A stretch of 64,000 nt of DNA from positions 1 to 64,000 of the forward strand of contig NZ_FNET01000020.1 of the NCBI RefSeq assembly GCF_900100275.1, written 5' to 3'. This document shows, piece by piece, positions 17,247-23,814 of the stretch. The notes beneath the pieces are model-generated. The model saw nothing but the letters and a program-made list of their open reading frames with translations, was not told where the DNA came from and ran no database searches. This DNA is from Lentzea albidocapillata subsp. violacea (GTDB lineage: Bacteria > Actinomycetota > Actinomycetes > Mycobacteriales > Pseudonocardiaceae). The position numbers and the translations under genes were made by a program. Every line of letters begins with the position of its first letter. Position 1 is the first letter of the stretch.

Positions 17247-17759
17247 CTAAGTTCCCTGCAAACTCTCTACAAGGTCGGCGTCACTGATCTCGGCGGTGAC
17301 CCAGGCGAGCGGGTAGCTCAGTTCGATCGTGTCGATCTCCCTGGTCAGCCGCACGCCGGGCAGCACCCTGCGCACCAGCGCGAGCATCGCGTGGTTGTCG
17401 GGCAGGACGTTGCCGTGCAGTTCGGCGACGCCCATCCGGGCCGCGATCGACGTCAGTTCCTCCAGCAGGAGACGGCCGACGCCACGGCGCTGCCACAGGT
17501 CGATCACGGCGACCGCGATCTCCGCACCGCACTCGCCGGTCCTGATGACCCTCGCGATGCCGATCGGCTCACCGCCGACCGTCGCGCACACGGCCGCGTG
17601 CCGTTCGCCGTCCACGTCGGTCAGCACTCGGCGCGCGGACGCGGTCAGCCTCGGCGTCGGCGAGTGGAACCGCAGGTAGCGGCTTCGCGCGGACAGTCCT
17701 GCGAACACCGCGTCGACAGCTTCCGGCGCGGTGTCGCGGTTGAGCTCGGTGACGCGCAT
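17247..17759 (-). CDS. GNAT-family N-acetyltransferase
   Basis: A 170-residue acetyltransferase. Motif A reads IAVAVIDLWQRRGVGRLLLEEL, with the acetyl-CoA loop Q/R-R-G-V-G, followed by LHGNVLPDNHAMLALVRRV (motif B). The substrate is unknown; the opening SARSRYLRFHSPTPRL is shared with GNAT domains of protein-lysine acetyltransferases of the Pat type. It is divergent from an hxlR gene across two inverted repeats, so the HxlR protein probably controls it. Confidence 0.88.
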   Translation of the reverse strand: MRVTELNRDTAPEAVDAVFAGLSARSRYLRFHSPTPRLTASARRVLTDVDGERHAAVCATVGGEPIGIARVIRTGECGAEIAVAVIDLWQRRGVGRLLLEELTSIAARMGVAELHGNVLPDNHAMLALVRRVLPGVRLTREIDTIELSYPLAWVTAEISDADLVESLQGT

Positions 17760-17776
17760 GAGGATCGACCCCTCTG

Positions 17777-17816
17777 AGTTCGGAATCCGAACTGTAGCTG
17801 AGTTCGAAAATCGAAC
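17777..17816. promoter_or_regulatory. Two HxlR-type inverted repeats in tandem
   Basis: AGTTCGGAATCCGAACT (17777-17793) and GTTCGAAAATCGAAC (17802-17816) are two perfect inverted repeats sharing the half-site GTTCG, with centres 24 bp apart, on nearly the same helix face. They fill the gap between the divergent GNAT and hxlR genes. A MarR/HxlR-type winged-helix dimer on each is the natural reading. Confidence 0.65.
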
Positions 17817-17836
17817 GCAAGGGATATCCTTGACTC

Positions 17837-18283
17837 ATGCCGTACTCGAGTTTCGCGAGCATGCCCTGCACGCTGAGCCGCCCCGCGGCGCTGCTGGGCG
17901 AGCGCTGGACGCTGCTGCTGCTCCGCCAGATCTTCCTGGGCACCCGCCGCTTCGAGGACTTCCAGGCGACGATGGACATCTCGCGGAGCGTCCTGACCGA
18001 TCGGCTGAACGTGCTGCTGCAGGAGAACGTGCTCAAGCGCGTGCCCTATCACGAGGATGGCCGCACACGGCACGAGTACCGCCTCACGGAGAAGGGGCGC
18101 GACCTCTACCCCGTGCTGATGGCTCTGCGGACGTGGGGCGAGAAGTGGATGGCTCCAGAAGAAGAGGAGTCGTTCCACCTGCACCACCGCGACTGCGGCG
18201 GAGACGTGCGGGCGAAGGTCGAGTGCACCGAGTGCGCCGCCGAACTGACCGCCCGCGACGTGCAGGTCACGGCCAAGCGGTGA
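17837..18283 (+). CDS. HxlR-family winged-helix regulator
   Basis: A 148-residue regulator with the HxlR layout: CTLSRPAALLGERWTLLLLRQIFLG, then FEDFQATMDISRSVLTDRLNVLLQ as the recognition region and the wing RVPYHEDGRTRHEYRLTEKG. The C-terminal tail has four cysteines (DCGG, ECTECAAEL) that could bind zinc or sense oxidation. The ATG lies 20 bp after the second inverted repeat, consistent with autoregulation. Confidence 0.92.
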   Translation: MPYSSFASMPCTLSRPAALLGERWTLLLLRQIFLGTRRFEDFQATMDISRSVLTDRLNVLLQENVLKRVPYHEDGRTRHEYRLTEKGRDLYPVLMALRTWGEKWMAPEEEESFHLHHRDCGGDVRAKVECTECAAELTARDVQVTAKR

Positions 18284-18369
18284 ACTTGTACTGACAACTG
18301 CCGAATCCCAGGTGAACTCGAGATCCACACCATTGCTGAATACGGTTGCAGGCAGCGAGTGTTCCTGTC

Positions 18370-19830
18370 ATGACAAGAGCTGCTCTTGCGGTACTGCTGC
18401 CCCTCCTGCTGGTGACCCCGGCTGCTGTCGCGGCACCGGCGAAGACGCCGAAGGTGCTCGTGATCGGGCTCGACGGCGCCCGCTACGACAAGCTGGTCAG
18501 CGGTGACAACCCCAACATCAAGGCGCTGCTGAACCGCGGCTACGGCGCCCGCAGCGCGCTGTACGGGTCGGGCATGGCCCAGACCTCCAGCGGCCCCGGC
18601 TGGTCGACGATCCTCACCGGCGTCTGGCCGGACAAGCACAAGGTGAAGGACAACTCCTTCGCCGGCAACGCCCTCACGTCGTACCCGAGCTGGCTGGAGC
18701 GCGCGAACACCGCGAACCCGGCCCTGTCGACGTACGCGGCGGTGGACTGGAAGCCGATCAGCGACCACGTCCTGCGCACCGGCCAGGACCGCAAGTACGT
18801 GCTCGACGGTGACGCGGCGGGCTACACCGGCTCGGACGAGAAGATCACCGTCGACGCCGAGCGGCACCTGAGGACCGACGCCGCCGACGCGTCGTTCGTC
18901 TACCTCGGCCAGATCGACATCGCGGGCCACAACAGCGGCGCCGACTCCTCCCAGTACGCCGCGGCCATGCGCACCAACGACGCGCAGATCGGCCGTCTGG
19001 TCAAGGCCGTCGAGGCACGGCCGTCGTACGCCTCCGAGGACTGGCTGATCATGATCACCACTGACCACGGCCACACGGCGGCGGGCGGCCACGGCGGTGA
19101 CTCACCCGAGGAGCGGATGACGTTCGTGATCTCCACCGGCCCGGCGCGCCCCGCCGTGGCACCGAAACTGGTCGACGTGGCAGCGTCCGCGCTGCAGCAC
19201 CTCAACGTCCCGGCGTCGCTCGACGGCTACGCGCTCGGCACCGCGCCGGTCGACCCGTTCGACTCGGTGACGCTGAAGCCACGGCAGGACGAGACCGGCG
19301 TGCCCGCTTCGGTTCTCGGCTGGACACACCAGGGTCCGGCGGGCTGGACCGTGACCACCGCCTCGTCGATGCCGCAGGGCGTCGCGGAGTGGCAGGGCTG
19401 GTCGTTCACCACCGACGACTTCTGGACCCGCACCGCGCCCTCTCAATCGCGTGAGGCGAACGTGCGCGCACGTGGCGTCTTCGCCGTCGCCGACCCCGAC
19501 GAGTGGGACGACAAGGGTTCGCCTTCCGCGCGCGGCAAGTTCGACTCGACGCTGACCTCGCCCGCCCACGACGTGACGGGCAGGCCGAGCCTCAAGGTCG
19601 GCTACTTCTCGCACTACCTGCAGGAGGGCACGCAGCGCGGCACGGTCAGCGTGTCGTTCGACGGCGGCCCCGAGCAGGTCGTCCGCACCCACAACACGGA
19701 CGGTCTCGCCCAGCAGGTCTCGCTGACCGTGACCGTCCCGGCGGGTGCCCGCACGGCGCGCGTCTCCTGGCGCCTCTTCGACGCCGGCAACAACTGGTAC
19801 TGGGCCGTCGACGCGCCTCGCCTGTCCTGA
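18370..19830 (+). CDS. Secreted type I phosphodiesterase/nucleotide pyrophosphatase
   Basis: A 486-residue exported enzyme of the alkaline-phosphatase superfamily. After the signal peptide (ending PAAVAAPA) come VIGLDGARYD (metal Asp35), SSGPGWSTILTG (nucleophile in the Ser79/Thr80 pair), GQIDIAGHNSG (Asp and His) and TTDHGHTAAGGHGG (Asp-His pair plus His), the six metal ligands expected. A C-terminal domain from about 310 (WSFTTDDFW through VSWRLFDAG) looks like a jelly-roll. It probably releases phosphate or nucleotides outside the cell. Confidence 0.88.
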   Translation: MTRAALAVLLPLLLVTPAAVAAPAKTPKVLVIGLDGARYDKLVSGDNPNIKALLNRGYGARSALYGSGMAQTSSGPGWSTILTGVWPDKHKVKDNSFAGNALTSYPSWLERANTANPALSTYAAVDWKPISDHVLRTGQDRKYVLDGDAAGYTGSDEKITVDAERHLRTDAADASFVYLGQIDIAGHNSGADSSQYAAAMRTNDAQIGRLVKAVEARPSYASEDWLIMITTDHGHTAAGGHGGDSPEERMTFVISTGPARPAVAPKLVDVAASALQHLNVPASLDGYALGTAPVDPFDSVTLKPRQDETGVPASVLGWTHQGPAGWTVTTASSMPQGVAEWQGWSFTTDDFWTRTAPSQSREANVRARGVFAVADPDEWDDKGSPSARGKFDSTLTSPAHDVTGRPSLKVGYFSHYLQEGTQRGTVSVSFDGGPEQVVRTHNTDGLAQQVSLTVTVPAGARTARVSWRLFDAGNNWYWAVDAPRLS

Positions 19831-19853
19831 TCCGGCGGTGTGGGTCGTGGAGG

Positions 19854-20456
19854 CTACCGCAGCGAGTCGAGGTGCCTGCGCAGCAACGACACCGTGAGCT
19901 CCCGTGTCATCCGGTCCGGGTGCAGCACCCCGTCGAGGGTGATGCCGTTGAGCAGCGACGCCAGCCGTTCGGCCTCCAGGTCGACGTCGTGCGTGGCCCC
20001 GATGGTCCCGGCCTCGGTCATCACGGTCAGCGCGCGGCGGCAGAGCATGCGCAGGCCGTCGTAGAGCCGCTCGGCGTGCGGCACGAGCGACGGCCGGGTG
20101 CGCGCGGCGGTGACGAAGGCCAGCCACAGCACGGCTTCGTCGCGGCGGCGGTCGTCGAGCGGGAGTACCTCGGAGAGCACGCGTTCGGCCGGCCGGCGCG
20201 GGTCGGTGCGGTCCGGCAACCGCCGCACGTGGGCGAAGACGCGCTGTTCCGTCGAGTGGATGAGGGCCTCGACAGCGAAGATGATCATGTCGTCGTGGCT
20301 GTCGAAGTAGTGGCGGATCGAGCCGATCGCGAGGCCCGCCTCCACCGCCACGTTGCGCAGCGAGGCCTGTTCGACGCCGTCCCGCACGACCACGCGGAAC
20401 ACCGCCTCGGCGACGGCTTGGCGGCGGGCGGCGGGATCCACGACTCTCGGTGACAC
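19854..20456 (-). CDS. TetR/AcrR-family regulator
   Basis: A 200-residue repressor. The helix-turn-helix is ASLRNVAVEAGLAIGSIRHYFDSHDDM, and the C-terminal helices include AVLWLAFVTAARTRPSLV and LASLLNGITLDGVL, the TetR_C layout. The GTG at 20456 is 10 bp from the operator at 20466-20506; its Shine-Dalgarno is directly abutting, so a start four codons later or a leaderless mRNA is possible. It is divergent from the small membrane protein it probably controls. Confidence 0.85.
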   Translation of the reverse strand: MSPRVVDPAARRQAVAEAVFRVVVRDGVEQASLRNVAVEAGLAIGSIRHYFDSHDDMIIFAVEALIHSTEQRVFAHVRRLPDRTDPRRPAERVLSEVLPLDDRRRDEAVLWLAFVTAARTRPSLVPHAERLYDGLRMLCRRALTVMTEAGTIGATHDVDLEAERLASLLNGITLDGVLHPDRMTRELTVSLLRRHLDSLR

Positions 20457-20465
20457 CTCCCGTTT

Positions 20466-20506
20466 GTAGCATGACCCTGCTAGTTTAAGTAGCAGGGTCA
20501 TGCTAC
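20466..20506. promoter_or_regulatory. Double TetR operator, 17-bp perfect arms
   Basis: A 41-bp inverted repeat with perfect 17-bp arms (20466-20482 and 20490-20506) around GTTTAAG. Each arm itself holds a half-site pair TAGCA-N6-TGCTA, so the site can be read as two complete 16-bp TetR operators in mirror image. It overlaps both divergent promoters; the middle TAGTTT could be a -10. Confidence 0.75.
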
Positions 20507-20519
20507 ATAGGGGGAAGCA

Positions 20520-20966
20520 ATGACATATCTGCTGATCGCGGCCGGTGTGCTGTACGTGCTCGTACGCCGGTTCCGGGGAGAACCGCTCAACGCCAGGGAC
20601 CTGCTGGCGCCGCCCGCGTTCCTGTTGTTCTTCGGCATCCGTGCGGTCGACGAGTTCCATCTGGTCTATCTGCTCCCGCTCGCCGCCGGCTTCGCGTTCG
20701 GGGCGATCCGGGGGATGACGATCAAGCTGTTCGAACGCGACGGCCACCTGTGGCAGCGGTACACGCCGTGGACCTTGCTCGTGTGGGTGGCGTCGATCGG
20801 CACGAGCTTCGGCTTCCTGCTGCTGCTCGACCACCACGCGCCGACGCAGCTCTCCATCGGCGTGAGCATGCTCGGCGAGCTGTGCGCCGTGGGCGTGAAG
20901 GCGTTGAACACCGGCCTGCCGTTCGCACCGGAACGGGTGTCCAATGGCAGGCATGGAACGTCGTGA
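20520..20966 (+). CDS. Small four-helix membrane protein
   Basis: A 148-residue membrane protein with segments TYLLIAAGVLYVLV, LLAPPAFLLFFGI, LVYLLPLAAGFAFGAI and LLVWVASIGTSFGFLLLL, and arginines at the inner face (VRRFRGEP). It somewhat resembles the DUF1453/CcdC group, which I cannot verify. GGGGAAG precedes the ATG. It is the likely regulated target of the divergent TetR, and the next gene overlaps its end by 23 bp, so both may be induced together. Confidence 0.75.
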   Translation: MTYLLIAAGVLYVLVRRFRGEPLNARDLLAPPAFLLFFGIRAVDEFHLVYLLPLAAGFAFGAIRGMTIKLFERDGHLWQRYTPWTLLVWVASIGTSFGFLLLLDHHAPTQLSIGVSMLGELCAVGVKALNTGLPFAPERVSNGRHGTS

Positions 20967-22170
20967 CTTCCTCGTGGGGGCAGGGCTGCTCGCCGTCGCA
21001 CCGACCGCGTCGTCAGCCGCACAGGGAGCGGACTGGGGCGCCGTGCGCCGCGAGTTCCGGCTGGACCCGGATCTGACCAACCTGGGGCTCTTCTACCTCG
21101 CGTCGAACCCGCGCGAGGTGAGGGACGCGGTCGAGGAGTTCAAGCGCAGGCTCGACGCCAACTCGCACGACCTGATGCCCGAGCAGGCGCAGGAGGTCGC
21201 CGTCGCGCTCGGGCAGTACGTCGGTGGCGCCGCGGACGACATCGCGTTCGTGCCCAACACGACCATGGGTCTCTCGATCGTCTACGGCGGCCTCAAACTG
21301 CGCCCGGACCAGGAGTTGCTGCTCAGCGACCAGGACCACGCGTGGCACCAGCAGGCGGCCAGGCTCGCGGCGGGGCGGGTGGGCGCGAAGGTCCGGGTCG
21401 GCACGCTCTACGAGAACCCGGCGAAGGCCACCGAGGACGAGATCGCGACCCGGCTGCGGAACTCGATCACGCCGCAGACCCGTGCCGTCGGCATCACGTG
21501 GGTGCAGTCGAGCACGGGCCTGCGCATGCCGGTGCGAGCCTGCGCGCAGGTCGTGGCCGAGGCCAACAAGGGCCGCAAACAGGAAGACCGCTGTCTCCTC
21601 GTCGTAGACGGCGTGCACGGACTGGCGGCCGTGCACGACGACGCGGCGCGCATGGGCGCGGACGTGTTCGTCGCCGGCACGCACAAGTGGCTGTTCGGGC
21701 CGCGTGGCACCGGCATGGTGTGGGTGAATCCCGAGGTGCGCGGCGAGATCGTGCCGATGCTGCCGAGCCTGAGCGACCGCAGCGAGACGGCGTTGCTCGG
21801 GCCCGGCGGCTTCCACGCGTTCGAGCAGTACTTCGGGGTGCAGGCGGCGGTGCGGTTCCACCAACGCCTCGGCCGCGACCGCGTGGCGGCCCGGATCGCC
21901 GAACTGTCCGGGCGGTTCTCCGACGGGCTGGCCGAGATCCCCGGCGTCGTCGTGCACACGCCACGCGACCCGGCGACGTCCGCGGGCATGGTGTGCTTCG
22001 ACGTCACCGGGCACAGCGGCCCCGAGGTCGTGGGACTGCTGGCGCGCAAGCAGATCCAGATCACGACGGCGTCCTACCGGATCCCGTACGCGCGAGTCGG
22101 CACGTCGATCCTCAACACACCGGAGGAGATCGACCGGACGGTGCGGGAGATCAGCGCCCTGGCTCGGTGA
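20944..22170 (+). CDS. Tat-exported class V aminotransferase-like PLP enzyme
   Basis: A 408-residue PLP-dependent protein like isopenicillin N epimerase. It opens MAGMERRDFLVGAGLLAVAPTASSAA, a twin-arginine signal (RRDFLVG plus hydrophobic stretch), which is rare for this fold. FVPNTTMGLSIV binds phosphate, VVDGVHGLAAV supplies the ring Asp, and AGTHKWLFGPRGTG holds the Schiff-base lysine. A racemase, desulfurase or lyase acting outside the membrane is possible. The ATG at 20953 is an alternative start. Its end overlaps the convergent next gene by 20 bp. Confidence 0.85.
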   Translation: MAGMERRDFLVGAGLLAVAPTASSAAQGADWGAVRREFRLDPDLTNLGLFYLASNPREVRDAVEEFKRRLDANSHDLMPEQAQEVAVALGQYVGGAADDIAFVPNTTMGLSIVYGGLKLRPDQELLLSDQDHAWHQQAARLAAGRVGAKVRVGTLYENPAKATEDEIATRLRNSITPQTRAVGITWVQSSTGLRMPVRACAQVVAEANKGRKQEDRCLLVVDGVHGLAAVHDDAARMGADVFVAGTHKWLFGPRGTGMVWVNPEVRGEIVPMLPSLSDRSETALLGPGGFHAFEQYFGVQAAVRFHQRLGRDRVAARIAELSGRFSDGLAEIPGVVVHTPRDPATSAGMVCFDVTGHSGPEVVGLLARKQIQITTASYRIPYARVGTSILNTPEEIDRTVREISALAR

Positions 22171-22954
22171 TGCGGGGCAGTTCGGCCGTTCCCGGCGGTT
22201 CGAGCTGCACGCTGGTGTTCTCCGTCCTCACCTGTGGCTGGTTCATCGCCTCGTGCGCGAACCAACCTCCTCCGAGAACGAGCCCGAGCAGTCCCGCCGC
22301 GATGAACGGCGTGGTCGGAATCCGCTTCTTCTGCTCTTCCTGGCGCGGCACGGGCATCTCGACGGTGGACTGCTCGACGGGGTCGGGTTCCAGCTGTCTG
22401 GCTTCGAGGTAGGCACCCGTCGCGGCCGCACCGTCCGGAGCCCTCAACACCGGAACGCGCAGGCGTTCCGCAATCTCCAACGGAATCCGTGACGACCCAC
22501 CCACGAGCAGGACGACGTCGGGCAGGCACAGCCCCGCGCTGCTCGCCACGCGTTCCAGCCGCCCGGCCGGCAACACACCTTGCTTGCGCAGCACCGTGAC
22601 GTCGCATCCGGAGGCACCGAAGTCGAACACCGCCACCGTGCTGTGCTCAGGCATCTGCACATCAGCGTCGAACGCGATGGCGACGGCGTGCGGCGCGGGC
22701 ACGAACAACACGTCCGCACGCCCTTCGTTGATGAGGTCCTGACGCAACTGCTCAAGATGCTCGTGCGGCCAGCACAGGGGATGCGCCATCGCGACGCGGC
22801 TCGGCGGCTCCCCGTGCCGATGCGTGAGGTCGTCGAGGACGTTCGCGATCTCCCTGGCGGCCGCCTGGTGACGCCGGCCGTGGGTCGTGACGCCACTGCC
22901 GGTGGCGACGGTGGTATGTGCGGATCCGAGATCGAGCCCAACCTGGTACGACAT
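22151..22954 (-). CDS. Miniature Hsp70-like ATPase with membrane anchor
   Basis: A 267-residue protein holding fragments of the Hsp70/actin fold: phosphate-1 loop VGLDLGSAHTTVA (about 5-17), phosphate-2 VAVFDFGASGCDVTVL (about 107-122) and the adenosine motif DVVLLVGGSSRIPLE (about 148-162). Large parts of subdomains IB and IIB and the substrate domain are absent. After a Pro/Gln-rich linker comes one membrane helix, FIAAGLLGLVLGGGWFA (about 220-237), and a short outer tail. A non-chaperone regulatory ATPase is more likely than a true DnaK. Confidence 0.78.
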   Translation of the reverse strand: MSYQVGLDLGSAHTTVATGSGVTTHGRRHQAAAREIANVLDDLTHRHGEPPSRVAMAHPLCWPHEHLEQLRQDLINEGRADVLFVPAPHAVAIAFDADVQMPEHSTVAVFDFGASGCDVTVLRKQGVLPAGRLERVASSAGLCLPDVVLLVGGSSRIPLEIAERLRVPVLRAPDGAAATGAYLEARQLEPDPVEQSTVEMPVPRQEEQKKRIPTTPFIAAGLLGLVLGGGWFAHEAMNQPQVRTENTSVQLEPPGTAELPRITEPGR

Positions 22955-23052
22955 CGCGGGTCACCCCTCACTGCGGACACCCACCACACGTACGTCTCAG
23001 ATGGCTCGGTTCAGTCCTTCCCGCCGGTCCGTACACGGCGTCGTGGTCCGGA

Positions 23053-23685
23053 TCATCGGCCGACCAGTTGCCTCGCGAGCTGATCGGCCTCGTCCGCGGT
23101 GAACCTGCCGGTGATCTGAGTGGCGCCACCGGTGATCGGCGACTGGATGCCGGGTGCGCTGAGCACCCGTCCGTTGATCAGGATCGCGACCTGGTTCCCC
23201 ACGTTGGCGGTCGTGAAGTCGCTCCAGGTCCGTGCGCCCTCGGCGTCGAACTCGGCCGTCACCACGTGGCCGGTGCCGTACTCGCTGGGACTGGCCTTCG
23301 CCTTGACGACGCGGTCACCGTCGAGGAAGACCGGGCCGAGGTCGTACTTGAACCCGTCGGCGTCGCACGTCACCAGCGGGGCGGCCGCGTCGTCGTTGCC
23401 GGTCAGCGGGTCCGGGGCACCGCAGTCCAACGTGCCGAGCGCCTGCTCGCGGACGGTGGCGTCCGTGCTCTGCCGGGTCGCCCGCGCCGTCTGGACCGCC
23501 GGGTCGCCGGCTTCATTCTGGGGCACGGGGTAACCGGACGACGGCGTGGAGGCCGGCGTGACGCTCTGCACCTTGCGGAAGGTCAGCTTGCCCGTGAGCC
23601 ACGCTTCCCGCTTCGGCTCGCCCTGCGGGGTGGTCGTGCAGGCGGCGACGGCGAGGAGCAGCACCACCACGGCAAGGATCTTCAT
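23053..23685 (-). CDS. Lipoprotein with SecD-like P1 head domain
   Basis: A 210-residue lipoprotein. MKILAVVVLLLAVAACTTT has lipobox AVAAC. The C-terminal part, VTAEFDAEGARTWSDFTTANVGNQ then VAILINGRVLSAPGIQSPITGG and ITGRFTADEADQLARQL, matches the head subdomain of the SecD/SecDF periplasmic P1 domain, here with no transport helices. A free-standing head domain anchored by lipid could assist or inhibit late translocation steps; that is inference. Confidence 0.82.
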   Translation of the reverse strand: MKILAVVVLLLAVAACTTTPQGEPKREAWLTGKLTFRKVQSVTPASTPSSGYPVPQNEAGDPAVQTARATRQSTDATVREQALGTLDCGAPDPLTGNDDAAAPLVTCDADGFKYDLGPVFLDGDRVVKAKASPSEYGTGHVVTAEFDAEGARTWSDFTTANVGNQVAILINGRVLSAPGIQSPITGGATQITGRFTADEADQLARQLVGR

Positions 23686-23814
23686 GCCGTTGACTTACCA
23701 CGCGGCCACCGCCCGCAGCAGGCGAATCAGAGCGCCATCAGCCGTTCTGCCCCGTCCGCACCCGCGCGGCGATCTTGGCTGCCTGCCCGGAAGGTTGAAG
23801 TGCCTCGGCGAGCC

